This document shows positions 20,473-32,321 of a stretch of DNA of 64,000 nucleotides, piece after piece; position 1 is the first letter of the stretch; each line of letters opens with the position of its first letter. Position numbers and translations under genes: made by a program. Below the pieces are notes generated by a model. The model worked only from the letters and a program-made list of their open reading frames with translations, did no database searches and had not been told where the DNA came from. Origin of the DNA: Zymoseptoria tritici IPO323 (Eukaryota > Ascomycota > Dothideomycetes > Mycosphaerellales > Mycosphaerellaceae); the NCBI RefSeq assembly GCF_000219625.1, contig NC_018217.1:992001-1056000 (forward strand). Reading direction: 5' to 3'.

Positions 20473-22320
20473 TCACCACATCCCCCATCGACATGTGCAC
20501 TCTTCGAGCTCGAAGCAGCGGTCTTGGGCTGGTTCTCGGGCGACTAGCGGGCTCATGCGATTCGTTCGACAAATTGAGCATGGGTTCAACACCTTGTGTT
20601 GAATGCCGAAGACGTACGGCGCCCATAGACTAGATTGTAGCGTGTCGACCGGTGGCCTCTCGAGCTCCGTGGTAATCCGGCTCCGTCGCGACTCGCGAAG
20701 GAGAGTAACTATGGCAGCGGCATTGCATAAGACCTTGATGTCGGCGCTCAGCCTTCGTTCGTGGTCTGGCAGGCTGATAAATTGTGCGCCGGCCAATTGT
20801 TGCCTCTTCCACGTGCCAGGATGAGCAAGGCGAAGGGTTCGCAGGAGATGGTTGGATCTGCTATTGGTAGTGTCTACCATCTCGGTGCCGGTGCCGATGA
20901 TCGATACCGCCGGGCGAAGTCTCCCGTGATCGCTCAACGTGGAAGTCTCCTGGACTAGGAATAAAACGCGGTGGCCAATCCATGCGACGAGATGATCCAC
21001 CTCAGGTATGTGATATGAGTACACAAAACAAGATCGTGGACGCATTGAGTGCTTCGAACCTCGTGTCCGAACCTCGAGCCTGAGCACGAAAGTGTGGTCT
21101 TGATTGACAGATTTCAGGCTTCCCTCTCGAGGGAACACGTCTTCATCGCTCACATATGCGATGACCTGCATCCGTGTGATTGAAGAGACGCTCCCGGCCC
21201 AGAACAACCCGCTCGCCTCAACGGGCCGGCTGTCATCTTCAGAGAGGCACAGGTTTTCGATCTCTGAATCCGAGAGCATTTTCTTCATGTTCGTGCAAAA
21301 TTGGCCGTGCTGGAACACACAGTCATCTGGCCGGCCAGAGCTTCTACTGGCTCTCGCCGAGCGTGTGGTGTCCTTCGTCCAATGCGAGTAGTTCTCCAAC
21401 AAGACCTGCAGCACAGATTTCTTGTAATCCACCACTATCTGCTCTTTCGTTGAGCGATCGATCAGTGAAAGAAGAGCATATATCCGATCTCTTGCGTCTT
21501 GGCACTTTGCGTCGGCGTATCTGACCACCAGTTCGGAGAGCTGCTCATCGAATCGTTGAGTTTCACGCGGCTGTAGGGTGGTAAGCATGGCTTTCGTCCA
21601 GGCGGGTAGTTGTCCAGATGTTCGACCTTGAGAATCTGTTTGCCGTAACATCTTCGCGACGAAAAGCGTATCCTTCCAGTGTGCCACGCTCGAGCCATAG
21701 AACAGCCACAAGTCTTTGGCAAGCATCGCTTCCTGCTTGATCCACATCCGATTCCAGTACTGACTCGTCGCTATGCTGTATAGCCTGACATCGATACGTC
21801 CGAGGTCTCGACAAAGCATATACCACGGAAGGTTGTTCGCTCGCATTGCGACGGCCTCAGCAATGCATTGCATGCCATCATCGAGCGCTTCTGCTGACTC
21901 ACCGAGCCAGGAGTAGACCGAGTCCGCCGCTTCGTATATTTCACCCATCATTGAAACTTGATGGTTCCGCTCCTGATCATCGCTCTGGTTGACACAAATG
22001 TAGTCGGCCCAGACGCGAATTGTAGTCAAAGGGCCACCTGAACTTCGTGAGCAGAAGCGGGCTCGAAGCGTGTGTAGGAATAGCCACAAGCTTCTTCGGA
22101 TGAGGACTGTTCGGCCGTTGACGAGCAACGGGGATACGAGTGTCTCTGGACCCCACACATACGATAGCGCATGGAATGGGTTGGCATCGACCAGGTCCGT
22201 CTTCTCGAGAGTGCATGCGACGATCTCAGTTTCCAGTACCTGGTATGGATGAATGATCATTACTCGAATCTGTTTCCGGAAACTAGCAAGTGGTTGATAT
22301 CCCTCAAACGTCGTCGCCAT
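20473..22320 (-). CDS. Heterokaryon incompatibility (HET) domain protein
   Basis: 615 aa in one exon from the ATG at 22320 (MATTFEGYQPLASFRKQIRV); an in-frame ATG at 22455 would add a basic Cys-rich leader and is less likely. HET block motifs appear in order: FHALSYVWGP, then IRVWADYICVNQSDDQERN, MMGEIYEAADSVYSWLGES and YWNRMWIKQEAMLAKD. HET domains trigger programmed cell death on non-self recognition; they are related to TIR folds. The C-terminal half has no recognised domain. An NLR-like gene lies 4.5 kb downstream on the other strand. Confidence 0.85.
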   Translation of the reverse strand: MATTFEGYQPLASFRKQIRVMIIHPYQVLETEIVACTLEKTDLVDANPFHALSYVWGPETLVSPLLVNGRTVLIRRSLWLFLHTLRARFCSRSSGGPLTTIRVWADYICVNQSDDQERNHQVSMMGEIYEAADSVYSWLGESAEALDDGMQCIAEAVAMRANNLPWYMLCRDLGRIDVRLYSIATSQYWNRMWIKQEAMLAKDLWLFYGSSVAHWKDTLFVAKMLRQTDSQGRTSGQLPAWTKAMLTTLQPRETQRFDEQLSELVVRYADAKCQDARDRIYALLSLIDRSTKEQIVVDYKKSVLQVLLENYSHWTKDTTRSARASRSSGRPDDCVFQHGQFCTNMKKMLSDSEIENLCLSEDDSRPVEASGLFWAGSVSSITRMQVIAYVSDEDVFPREGSLKSVNQDHTFVLRLEVRTRGSKHSMRPRSCFVYSYHIPEVDHLVAWIGHRVLFLVQETSTLSDHGRLRPAVSIIGTGTEMVDTTNSRSNHLLRTLRLAHPGTWKRQQLAGAQFISLPDHERRLSADIKVLCNAAAIVTLLRESRRSRITTELERPPVDTLQSSLWAPYVFGIQHKVLNPCSICRTNRMSPLVAREPAQDRCFELEECTCRWGMW

Positions 22321-22610
22321 CGTGATTGGCTTGAGATGGCAATGGGTTGTATGGCCATGTCGACGTGCATCGAACGTTCTCCTCTGTACTGTGATCGCGA
22401 ATCCGCCCTTTCGGCAACTGCAGGTTTTGTGGCCGCGGCTGACATGACTTGACACCAGAGAATCAAGAATTGGATGTAAGGCTGAGGAAAGAGGATTGGT
22501 TTGTGCCAGGAGTTGTTGTCATGCATCTGGTGCGCCACACCGTCCGCCCTGCAGGACGCGAGTCTCACTCAAAAGGGTAAGCGACAGCGATGGAGATCAG
22601 TCTCAGAGCC

Positions 22611-24307
22611 TCAGACCTTCGCTTCCACTACAGTCTCTGCCGCTGCAAGTGCCGCGGCAGACTCTTGCTCACGCCCAGCTCGCCGCTTGCGCCATGTCCA
22701 GCCGTATTGATGCACAAGCCACAGCACGGGCGCCATCAACCAGCAAAGTGCGCCTATAATCGTGAAAGTCCATCCAGGGCCAACCTCGCTGAGAAGCAGC
22801 TCAATCACGGCGACTCCGGCTGCGGCAATTAGGCAGCGGGTGATGCTGACCGAAGCTGATGCAGTGACCGGATATGCAGGATGGACGTCGACAATCAGTG
22901 TGTTGCAGACGTTGAACACGCCAGTCACCGTGAAGCCAATGATAAAGCACAAGACAAGGGGAACCGCAAGATGGGTGTGTGCTGACAATGACCATCCGTA
23001 ACCGACCGTTGCTGTGGCGCAGAGAGGCAGATAGCTAAGAACATTGTTAGAAAGGGATGTGGGTGGTACATTTGGCTGTGCAAGACAGGGCCGAAAAACC
23101 AACATTCTCATCGAGCGCAGCCTCGCTTCCTCGATTGGAAACCGCATGAGGTCGTCTCCTCTGACCCGGTCGATAGAAAAGCCGTGCTGGCGCGCAACGA
23201 CACGGTAGTCGTGGTCCGTGAGAAGTCCAAGGGAATACTGGATCATCGCGTCAGTGCTCTAGTCGGAGCCGTAAATGCTCATGCGCTTACAGATGCAGTT
23301 CCACCGGCCACGCCGTAGGAAAGATAACACAGTCCAGCCTGCAAAGGTGAAAGTCCATATAGACGCTGGACCAGAGGCGCTAAGCTAGCCTGCAAGCATG
23401 AATACATCATGTAGAAGGTTGCATTGGCAAGCAGCACAGGGAACGTGTTCTTGTGGAAGATCAACTTCAGGCATGGAACAACGTTGGGAGCCCTAAAAGT
23501 GCTCCGTCTTGGCTCTTCCGGAGACCGCCCGTTGCGCAGATGTTGTAGAAGCGTCTTGTTTATTCCTCGAGGAGGGATGCTGCCGTTGCCCACAATGCTG
23601 CGTGCGGTCTCGTCCAGGAAAAGCACGAGCAAAATCAGTAGAGTTCCGGAGAATGTTGCAAGAAAGACGAATATCCACGGCCATCCGACCTTGTCTGCCA
23701 TGACTCCGCCAACGACTGGTCCAAGCGCCGGAGCAGTATTGAAGCCGATGTGGGAGAGTCCAACGTAGGCGCCACGTTCATGCGGTGCGGCTATGTCTCC
23801 GATGACTCCATAGGCTAGAGCGATCGTTCCGGAGCTGCCAGCACTTTGCAACATGCGAAGCACCAGCAGAGCTGCATAGTTCCGCTGCAGAGCCAGTCCG
23901 ATGCTCGCGCCGCAGTAGATAGTAAAGACCAACAGGTAGACCGGTCGTCTGCCGATACTCTCAGACAGATCTCCTAGTATCGGCGGCACGAGACCTTGAA
24001 TGATGAGGTACACCGTGACAGTGACGTTCATCAGCTCAATGGAGATTCCGTAATCAGCAGCGATGGACCTGATCGCTGGGAAGTAGACAAAGGCGGTAAA
24101 GGGTGAGAAGAATCCTGCAGTAGAAACCAACACCACAATTAAGACGGCTGAACGTTTTGTGAATGCGCTGTACGCGATAGGCTCCGGCAGCGCAGCCTGC
24201 TCGCGGCTGCTGGGCGCCGTGTTTGAAGCGATTGGGGATGCTGTTCCGGCTGGCATTGCGTCTCCATCAGCGGCTGTCGATTCACTTTCGATGCTCTGCA
24301 AAGTCAA
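22611..24307 (-). CDS. MFS drug:H+ antiporter (DHA1 family)
   Basis: Efflux transporter like yeast Qdr/Aqr1/Tpo. Exons 23291-24307, 23104-23237 and 22611-23034 total 1575 nt (524 aa). The middle intron (23035-23103, 69 nt, TTCTAAC branch) is in frame but disrupts the conserved stretch, which reads FPIEEARLR...YLPL once removed. Signature motifs: LGDLSESIGRRPVYLLVF (loop 2-3), RMLQSAGSSGTIALAYGVIG and GLSHIGFNTAPALGPVVGG (TM5 antiporter motif). About twelve membrane spans; Ser/Ala-rich N-terminus. Confidence 0.85.
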
Positions 24308-24493
24308 GCTTGCGTGGACTTATCACTGTGATTGTACTTGGAATTTAGCGAGGAGGGAAGGCCAGATGAGGGGCAGGCAACGCGCGGTGACGAAAGAGGT
24401 ACAACATTTACCTCTTGTATGTACTGTCTACCGATCGTAACACAGCATGGTCTGATGGCCTCATACGTGGCTGATGTCCAAACCATTCAAGGC

Positions 24494-25902
24494 TCAAGCC
24501 TGCCTCGCTAACAGGCAAGGCCTATTCTGCTCCATGGCGATGTACTTGTTATTGAGATGCCTCATTTCCCGCATGATACTGTCCTGCAGTCAGCTACATG
24601 GACCTACGTCTGGCCAACTGACTTACATTTCACGTTGGCTTTCACAAGACGCCGGCCAACCGATCGAATGCGCGATCTCAAATTTTATGCAGTACAGCCG
24701 ACTTCTGTCATCCCACTGTTCCTTGGGCTCACTGGGAGGCATGTGTCGTAGATATTGGCGTATATGCGGTCGACCGAATCGAATGAGTTCTCGTCTCCAC
24801 ATGCCAAGGTCGTATTCATTATGGCCATAGAACACCGCCGCATCGAATATCTTTGGTTGACCTGTCTCGAGGTCTTTCCCACAATTCTCTTCCCAGAGAT
24901 CTCCGTGGACCAGTGCCGGCTTCAAAGTGCGCCCGTTCGCTTGGAGCGGACCCAGGATTTCAGGAATCGCCGAAGTGATTAATTTGTCCATCTCAGTCTC
25001 GTATCTGCCGTCCTTTGAGGGGCCGTTCGTATTGACCTCACGATCGTGAAACTGGCGCAAAAGCCTGGCGAAGAACACGGCCCATGATTCTTCCCATCTT
25101 GTATCTTGCGGATGTGGCCCATGGCAAGTGATCATGTGGTACCCAAACTTGCCGGTCGGCGAAACGCTTCGAGCATGCAAATCAGCAAGCTGCTTGGATA
25201 TCGTGGCTGGTTCCGGAGCGCCGGTCTCGATATTGAGGAACTCCATGAGAAAGAAGTAGGTCGGAATGCTGGCATCCTCGAATTGTCCGTGAGCATGGGG
25301 AATCGGTGTCAAGCTCGGAGTGTATTTTGCAATTTCAGAAATGGACGCGAATTCGCCTTCGATCATTGCTTTGCCTTGGTCTTCCGAAGCGCACTGTACA
25401 CTGTCAGTCAACTGGCCGGTCGCCAAACCGCTGTGCTCTCCTGACCTTGAGGAAATACGACTTTTCGCTGCCATCTTCAAGCAAGATGGTGATACGCGCT
25501 GCTCGTGTCCATGCCGCAGTTCCGTAGGTGTAGGAACTGATGATAGTAGAGTTGTGGGGTAGCACTATGATCAAGTCAGCCTTGAACGCTACCTCCATGG
25601 CTCAGCTCAAACCGCGCCACGCAGCTTGGACTCCAGACGCTCGGTCGGTATGGTGTGAGCTCGAAGGTCGAAAGTTTTGTCGTTACTTTCGTTCTTCTTG
25701 AAGATACACATCCTCCTCGAAGAATATCTCCGGTCCCTGGCACAGACTGCACAGTCCAAGCCAACGGAGTCAGACACATGCGGTGTAGTTTGAGCGGGAC
25801 CACGGAGGTATGTCGTGAGTATTGACACCCACCCTTGCGAACATTCGGATCCAACTCCACATTCGAGCCCACGTCAGGTATGACATCTTCTACACCGGCC
25901 AT
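24494..25902 (-). CDS. Fructosamine/ketosamine-3-kinase family protein
   Basis: Aminoglycoside-phosphotransferase-fold kinase that phosphorylates glycated amines so they decay (protein deglycation). Exons 25833-25902, 25446-25564, 24627-25393 and 24494-24578 total 1041 nt (346 aa), all phases consistent. Visible: LDPNVRKVLPHNSTIISSYT, then TAAWTRAARITILLEDGSEK ending in FLK (the ATP-binding Lys), the Brenner motif LVHGDLWEENCG with the catalytic Asp, and the metal-binding Asp in IFDAAVFYGHNEYDLGMW. The last exon completes a family-like REIIMREMRHLNNKY tail. The 268-nt first intron is long for this window. Confidence 0.85.
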
Positions 25903-26854
25903 GGTGCGTGCTGTGATGGTATTCGCTGGCTGTTCTTGATTCTGGTCGAAGGCCAGTATGTGGAAATCAGGTCAGCAAAGGCCGCAAAGACTGCGGTACT
26001 TATACTTGCTGGACATGCCGCTGCACCTTGCGTTGGCTATTCATGCAGCATAGCGCGTAGGAGGTGCAAGTCTGTGAGGAACGTGTGTTGATATGCCGTG
26101 CGCTGTAGCCGGCCAATTGGATGTGCAGAGTCAGCTCAGCTCTGCGATTTCAGGTTGGGAGCCCTTAGCGAGCTTCGCCAGACGCCCACCACAAGGACAG
26201 CGCGTGCGCAGCCTCTTGTTTTCGGTCATGCCCTCGGCCCAGGAAGACTAGATTACGCCGTAACCAAGGCAGCAACAAGCGGACGGACACATGTCGCGGT
26301 GCGTATCGGGTCGGCCTTGCGCTCCTGCATCTAGCATTGCTGTCTTGAATTGGGAACTTGCAAGCTGAGGTACATGCGTCGAGGTGGTGACGGGGTAGGT
26401 CTGAAGTGAAGATGAGGAGGATATTGTGTTCTACTGAATGTGCCGAGCTTTAGCCGACTAGAACTAGTCTAACGTGAAAAACCACATCTCTCCTGTCAAG
26501 ATCTTCGACCACTTCCAGCACACACTGCTTCTCGGCCTGATAAAGGACGCTCGTGCGGTACACACAAATTGACATGGCTGCTGACATGCTGAGGAGGCTT
26601 GCAGCCCCGTGCAGCAGTGCAGCCTTTTCCGATCATCTCTTCGCTTACACGAGGCCATTCATTCTGACCATGCGCCAGGCGAGGCTGAAGGAGGGTCATA
26701 TTCGATCTTTCTTGCATCTGATCCTCCTGCAGCATGTAGAATCTTGGTTCCTAAGACTGATCGAGGCGCGAAGCATATAGGTCAGTCTGTCTTTGATACG
26801 CAGCACACGTAGCATGTGGTTGGGCAGCTCAACGACGGCCACCATTGGAATACC
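25903..26854. other. Divergent intergenic region, 0.95 kb
   Basis: Promoters of the fructosamine-kinase-like gene (minus) and the NLR-like gene (plus). Small open frames here look incidental. No repeat or RNA gene recognised. Confidence 0.45.
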
Positions 26855-29800
26855 ATGTCGTCGCGATCGTACGAATACAGGCCAGCACCGTCGCCAGATG
26901 TCCGATCTCGGCCGAGACCACGTTTCGAACGCCGCCGACACGACGATGAGACACGAGAACTTGCGACGCCCGAAAGCGAAGATGACGACGACGCTCAAAG
27001 CGATGTCGATGCTGAATGGCGAAGGCAATCGGCCTACGACAGGAACTACTCTTCACATGGGTATCCGAGGGAAGACCATTCGTCCTATCGCACCGAACGA
27101 CCGTACGAGACGCTCAGAGTTCCTTCTCCCGCAAATGCGTCGGCAAAGAGAAGAGACCGCGCGGACGAAGTGTACAAAGATCCCACGGGCTTGACTGTCT
27201 TGCACGAGCCCGAGGGCACGCCCATATCTGACCTCGTGTTCGTGCATGGCTTAGGAGGGGGAAGCGTGCGCACCTGGTCCGCTGATGCTCGGCCTGGTAG
27301 CTATTGGCCTTTGGACTGGTTGGCGAAAGAGCCGTTGATTGCCTCAACACGCATCTCGACGTATGGCTACAACTCGCACGCCACTGCAACGGACCCTGAT
27401 CGGTTACTCGATCTAGCGGAGCTTGCTAAAGACCTTTTGACGAAATTACGCTTTGGTCTTGGCCGTGAGGGACGCTCCTTGAACGTGGGATGTGTGCCTT
27501 TAATCTTCGTATCCCATTCCTTAGGAGGTCTGATCGCGAAGAAGGCGTATCTTCTTGCGATGTCTGATTCCAACTTCACGTATGGCGAGATTGGGAGAGC
27601 CACGTCCGCGTTCGTGTTCTTTTCCACGCCGCATCGTGGATTGCACCAGACTTCAATCATTAATGACATATTGCTCGCGTGCGTCGCCGGTTGGCGGTCG
27701 ACGCAGAACGGGGAGGTTGTGAAACGACACACACCCAAGCTACAAGAAATCAATGAAAAATTCCGAGACCTTGCGGCTCCACTCGACATTTACTCGTTCT
27801 ATGCGCGGCCATCCGCAAATACAGATCCTGGATACGACGTCTTGGCGTTGCCATCGCATTCAACTACCCTCGACCATCCCAGCGAAACACCTATACCACT
27901 CGATGCCGACCATACCACAATGACGAAGTACAGATCAAGACACGATCCAAACTATACCAGTGTCCGAGGGGCGCTTCGAGTCTTGGTGGAGAAGTTTCAA
28001 TCAAGGCGTAAGTCACCAGCACCAGAAGATGCCACGCTACAAGCTGCGGAAGTCTTCGAGCTGCTGCAGGGTCGTGAAGCGCCTCAGGATGACCTGGCAT
28101 TTTTTGCAGACAAGCGCATTGAAGGGTCGTGTTCATGGATTCTAGACCAGCCAGTCATGGAGGCCTTTCTGGAGAGCCCAGATCTCACACCCCATGTCCT
28201 TTGGTGTTTTGGTGGGCCAGGAAGTGGCAAGTCAGTCACTGCGACCTATCTCATCGAGCACCTCCTGGATGAACAGAGGCCGTGCGCTTACTACTATTTC
28301 CGGTCTGGAGACCAGGTCAAAAATAGCTTGGGACAGTTCTTGATATCAGTCGCCTCTCAATTGTCCCAGCAAATACCGCAATACCGACGGAAAATGACCG
28401 CACTGGCAGCCGATCGCTTTGACACTGGCAAGGCAGGTCACAAGCTACTGTGGAAGAAGCTGTTTATCTCGGCTCTACTGCAATGCAGTTTGGATCAAGC
28501 AGTTTTCATTGTCATTGATGGCCTTGACGAACTGCCCCACGCAAAGGAGCTCCTTCAGAAGATGTTGACTGAGCTCAATGATTCCAGAGCTCGGCTGCGT
28601 CTTCTGCTTGTCGGTCGAGCGACGGTGGAAATTGAAACTTCGATTGAGCGGCTGTCAAAGCGCATGCAGGTGCAGAGACTCGCCCTTGACCACAACGCAG
28701 ACGATCTGGCTCTGTATGTACGAGACGAGATGGACACTATGATGGGCGGCGACGACTTCAGGGAGAGGATCGTCAAGCAAGTTCTGGCAAAAGCAGACAG
28801 GAACTTCCTCTGGGCGCACCTGGTGGTGCGAGAGATCCTGGAATGCCAGACCGAGGTTCAAGTCGAGAGCGCACTGCTACAAGTGCCAGAAGAGCTCGAG
28901 GCGCTGTATGAGAATATGGACAAGCGGATTGCCGATATGCTGCGTTCCCGCCCTCAGGACCAAGCCATGGGGCATACAATCATAAAGTGGGCGGCTTGTG
29001 CCCGCCGTCCACTTCATCTGGATGAGATCGAGGCTGCTCTCGAGAGCGAGTTTCCGCGGATCATGGACATGCGTCAGACTGTCCAAAGACTCTGTGGCGA
29101 ATTTGTTCATGTCGACAAGAAGGGCCACGTTTCCATGATGCACGCCTCCGCACGGGAAACTTTGATGACCAATTCGAGCATGCATTACTATATCAACCCT
29201 CATCAGACCAACCATGCACTCTACACCAGATGTGTCCAGGCACTGACGGTGGATCCTCGTCTTCACGCAAGGCACAGCACCTCAGCTGAAGCTTTTTTGG
29301 CTTATGCTGCTTCATCATGGCCATATCATCTCACAGTTCTCACTCAAAACTCGGACTTTGGCGCCCACACTGCAATGGGAGTGGCGTTGATGTTTTTGAG
29401 CAGCTCTGCTGTTCTGAACTGGATGTCTGCCGTGGCTGCCACCAGTGACCTGCGTGTGATGGTCGAGGCATCTAGAGCGCTCGGCAGACTCTTGAAGGTC
29501 TTGGACCGGCTTGATCAAGACGCATCGCCTCTCACGCATCGATTGGAGGACAAGGAGACCATAGGTCTGTGGTCGCAAGACCTGATACGGGTCGTGGGCA
29601 AGTTTGGTGCACAAATCGTCAAGCAGCCGAATACCGTGTTCGATCTGCTGCCTGCTTTCTGCCCAAAAGACTCGATATTGCACAACCAGTTTCGTAGCAC
29701 ACAAGTGTCGCGGAGTAAATCATCAAACCTGCTCGTCCGAGGCAGACTCAATCCGACGTGGGACGACTGTTTCGCCAAGTTCGCAGTTCCAGGAGAGGCA

Positions 29801-31954
29801 TTACCGCATTCTATCATGAGTCTGGACCGGTATTTCGCCATCCTGACCAAAGGCGATGGTGTGGTCTACTTATACTATTCATTGACGTGCGAACTGGCCC
29901 GACGCCTCATGCATCGGGAGACCGTCCTGGCTTGGTGCGCGGATTCTTCAATCACTCGGATAGCCACATACGGCTTTAAGAAGACTATGGTTTGGGATAT
30001 TGAGAGCAGCAGGCTTCTGGCCAGCGTAGAGAATCCGACGAGGAGTAAGGCGCTAGCCATGAGTTTTCAGCGCAGTCCGCGTGGCGATGATCTACTCATG
30101 ACCCTTTCGGACGACCGCACAGTGCGGTCGTGCACTCTGGACGCTATGAGGGTGGAATGGGAGCTGTTCGGATCAAGTCTCGGCGATGAGATGGGGCGCG
30201 TCGAGCAGGTCAACTCACCACACAACGCCCAATTCAGCGCGGATGGACTCCACTTGGCTGTCTCCTACCGAGGAGCAAATCCATCGGTTTGGGACATGGG
30301 CGCCAAAGTACCTCGATTTGTTGCTCACTGTGATCACCGCGCACGAAGGGGCTCGAAGATGACTTATCAGCACACACGACTATTGTATGTGCAGGATTTC
30401 GCATGGAATACATTGACCGGTCACCTCCTTGGGATCTATAATGACGGTCTGATCTTCAAGTGGCACCCGTCCGAAGACGACTTCGTCCTATGTGAGTCTG
30501 AGTTCAAGAGCGAGAGCATCAAATGCTCAACCGACGGGAAACTATTCGTCACGAGCACCGGCAGTGGTACATTGAGGATCTGGGACTTCGAGCACTTCAC
30601 TCCGATCTATGAAATGCGCTATCCTATTCGCATCCAAGACTTGGACTTGGGCTGGAATGAAGCTCGTATTTATGATGTACGGGAGCAATACTGCAACATT
30701 TGGGAGCCCGGCAGTCTCTTGCGCGCCATGGAGAGTGATGATATCTCGAGCGATACGCAAAGCAGCAAAGACAGCGTGAGACCTTCACTGGCACCAGATG
30801 CCCAGCGTGACCAGGAGACCTTTGAGCCCGTCACCGCTTTTACGGTCATGGATGAGATGCCCATCTATGCCTGTGGTAACGACGCCGGACTTGTCTCGGT
30901 CGTCGATTTCGACGGTAATCCGCTTCTCGAGCTTGAGGAGAGTTACATGAGCATCGAGCGAATCGCCTGGTGTAATGCAAACTCCATGCTGGCAAATGTC
31001 GATCTCGGCCGGGAGATCAAAGTTCGCCAATTAAAGCTCGATCGCGATCAGAGACAGATCCAAGGAACGCCCAAGATTGTCAGCTCGTTCTCCGAGACTG
31101 ATGAAGTCTCCCAGATACTATTCAAAACAGCAGGTGATAAGCTCATGGTGGTGACCACGACGCACGTAAAGGTGTGGAATATTGCAACGCTGGCACAGCC
31201 GACAGTTCTACCGGTTGTGCGGCCTAGCAAGTGGATCACGCATCCACTCAATAATGCGTACGTCCTTGGTTTTGGAGCAAATCAGGTCGTCCTCCTGGCC
31301 TGGAATAATCTCATGAGCAGCAGCGTCCTCGCATACGAGTCCGTAGAACATGATGCCGAACACTACGATCGATCTTCTGCGAGACTGCCCAACCCCCGAA
31401 GACCATCACAAGCATATCCAGCCAGTCCGTCGGAGATTGATCACACTGTCGAGAAGGTGCTTTTCTCACCTTCGTGCGCGTTGGCTCTAGTCGAAGTGTA
31501 TGGGGCTACGAAACAGACCCGTCGTCGGTCAGACGTTCTACTCATCGAGACGAAGCACCTCATCTACGGTGGGACAGCGAACACTGTGCCCGTCTTCTCA
31601 CTTCCTGCGAAGCTTCTGGATACGCTTCACGTATCCCTGGGTTTCATTACGCCCATCAGCCGGACTCCGTCCACGTCTGATCACCGGAGATCCGTACCCC
31701 ATCGTCAGCACGATTTCAGCACCTTCGCGTTCGTGGACAAGGACTTTTGGGTCTGCTCTGCCGATGTTTGGTTCGGTCAGGGTGAAGACGTTGAGATCAG
31801 CCGATACTTTTTCCTCCCTCGAGATTGGCAAAATGCTGAATGGTTGGACATGGCCACGGTCACGAAAGGCGGCGACTTCTTGTGTCCACGCAATGGCGAT
31901 GTTGCTGTTGTCTCGAACGGGTTCGCGGATGAGTTCAGGCCTCAGAATTCCTGA
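26855..31954 (+). CDS. NLR-like STAND protein: alpha/beta hydrolase - NACHT NTPase - beta-propeller
   Basis: 1699 aa in one exon. The first ~110 residues are charged and disordered. A DUF676-type hydrolase follows: DLVFVHGLGGGSVRTWSAD near residue 125 and the nucleophile elbow VSHSLGGLIAKKAYLLAM near 220. The NTPase domain has a P-loop WCFGGPGSGKSVTATYLIEH near 450 and Walker B AVFIVIDGLDELP near 550. The C-terminal half shows WD-like blades (SDDRTVRSCTLDAMRVEW; GKLFVTSTGSGTLRIWDFEH). This hydrolase-NACHT-repeat layout is one of the standard fungal NLR plans, proposed to act in non-self recognition and cell death. It abuts the biosynthetic locus, but nothing ties it to that pathway. Confidence 0.85.
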   Translation: MSSRSYEYRPAPSPDVRSRPRPRFERRRHDDETRELATPESEDDDDAQSDVDAEWRRQSAYDRNYSSHGYPREDHSSYRTERPYETLRVPSPANASAKRRDRADEVYKDPTGLTVLHEPEGTPISDLVFVHGLGGGSVRTWSADARPGSYWPLDWLAKEPLIASTRISTYGYNSHATATDPDRLLDLAELAKDLLTKLRFGLGREGRSLNVGCVPLIFVSHSLGGLIAKKAYLLAMSDSNFTYGEIGRATSAFVFFSTPHRGLHQTSIINDILLACVAGWRSTQNGEVVKRHTPKLQEINEKFRDLAAPLDIYSFYARPSANTDPGYDVLALPSHSTTLDHPSETPIPLDADHTTMTKYRSRHDPNYTSVRGALRVLVEKFQSRRKSPAPEDATLQAAEVFELLQGREAPQDDLAFFADKRIEGSCSWILDQPVMEAFLESPDLTPHVLWCFGGPGSGKSVTATYLIEHLLDEQRPCAYYYFRSGDQVKNSLGQFLISVASQLSQQIPQYRRKMTALAADRFDTGKAGHKLLWKKLFISALLQCSLDQAVFIVIDGLDELPHAKELLQKMLTELNDSRARLRLLLVGRATVEIETSIERLSKRMQVQRLALDHNADDLALYVRDEMDTMMGGDDFRERIVKQVLAKADRNFLWAHLVVREILECQTEVQVESALLQVPEELEALYENMDKRIADMLRSRPQDQAMGHTIIKWAACARRPLHLDEIEAALESEFPRIMDMRQTVQRLCGEFVHVDKKGHVSMMHASARETLMTNSSMHYYINPHQTNHALYTRCVQALTVDPRLHARHSTSAEAFLAYAASSWPYHLTVLTQNSDFGAHTAMGVALMFLSSSAVLNWMSAVAATSDLRVMVEASRALGRLLKVLDRLDQDASPLTHRLEDKETIGLWSQDLIRVVGKFGAQIVKQPNTVFDLLPAFCPKDSILHNQFRSTQVSRSKSSNLLVRGRLNPTWDDCFAKFAVPGEALPHSIMSLDRYFAILTKGDGVVYLYYSLTCELARRLMHRETVLAWCADSSITRIATYGFKKTMVWDIESSRLLASVENPTRSKALAMSFQRSPRGDDLLMTLSDDRTVRSCTLDAMRVEWELFGSSLGDEMGRVEQVNSPHNAQFSADGLHLAVSYRGANPSVWDMGAKVPRFVAHCDHRARRGSKMTYQHTRLLYVQDFAWNTLTGHLLGIYNDGLIFKWHPSEDDFVLCESEFKSESIKCSTDGKLFVTSTGSGTLRIWDFEHFTPIYEMRYPIRIQDLDLGWNEARIYDVREQYCNIWEPGSLLRAMESDDISSDTQSSKDSVRPSLAPDAQRDQETFEPVTAFTVMDEMPIYACGNDAGLVSVVDFDGNPLLELEESYMSIERIAWCNANSMLANVDLGREIKVRQLKLDRDQRQIQGTPKIVSSFSETDEVSQILFKTAGDKLMVVTTTHVKVWNIATLAQPTVLPVVRPSKWITHPLNNAYVLGFGANQVVLLAWNNLMSSSVLAYESVEHDAEHYDRSSARLPNPRRPSQAYPASPSEIDHTVEKVLFSPSCALALVEVYGATKQTRRRSDVLLIETKHLIYGGTANTVPVFSLPAKLLDTLHVSLGFITPISRTPSTSDHRRSVPHRQHDFSTFAFVDKDFWVCSADVWFGQGEDVEISRYFFLPRDWQNAEWLDMATVTKGGDFLCPRNGDVAVVSNGFADEFRPQNS

Positions 31955-32321
31955 TGCTGCGTTCTACATGTGGGCCAGGCCGTCTACCATGGGGAGATGC
32001 GGAAAGCTACCTTTGCACGCTGAATTGGTGGCTGCGCCAGTTTCATCCAGCATACCGTACACGCTACCTCCAATCATACGCTTGGAGGACCCTCGGACTA
32101 GTCCTTATCGAACGTCGCAAAGCCAGCCTGAGCAATTCGTCAAGTATACTATAAACTACGCGCAAAGTGGAGGACGGGGCGCACCTGGGAAGGAGGCAGT
32201 TAACTCGGTACGTTCTTAGTATGTACATTCTACTTACTTCCTCCAAACACTTTGCTGTTCATTACACAAACACAAGCAATCAAAGACAATTACAACATTG
32301 ACGGTTACGAAGTTCCTATAC
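31955..32321. other. Intergenic region, 0.37 kb, left edge of the biosynthetic locus
   Basis: Between the NLR stop and the first UstYa gene, both on plus. No feature recognised; presumably the UstYa promoter. Confidence 0.45.
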
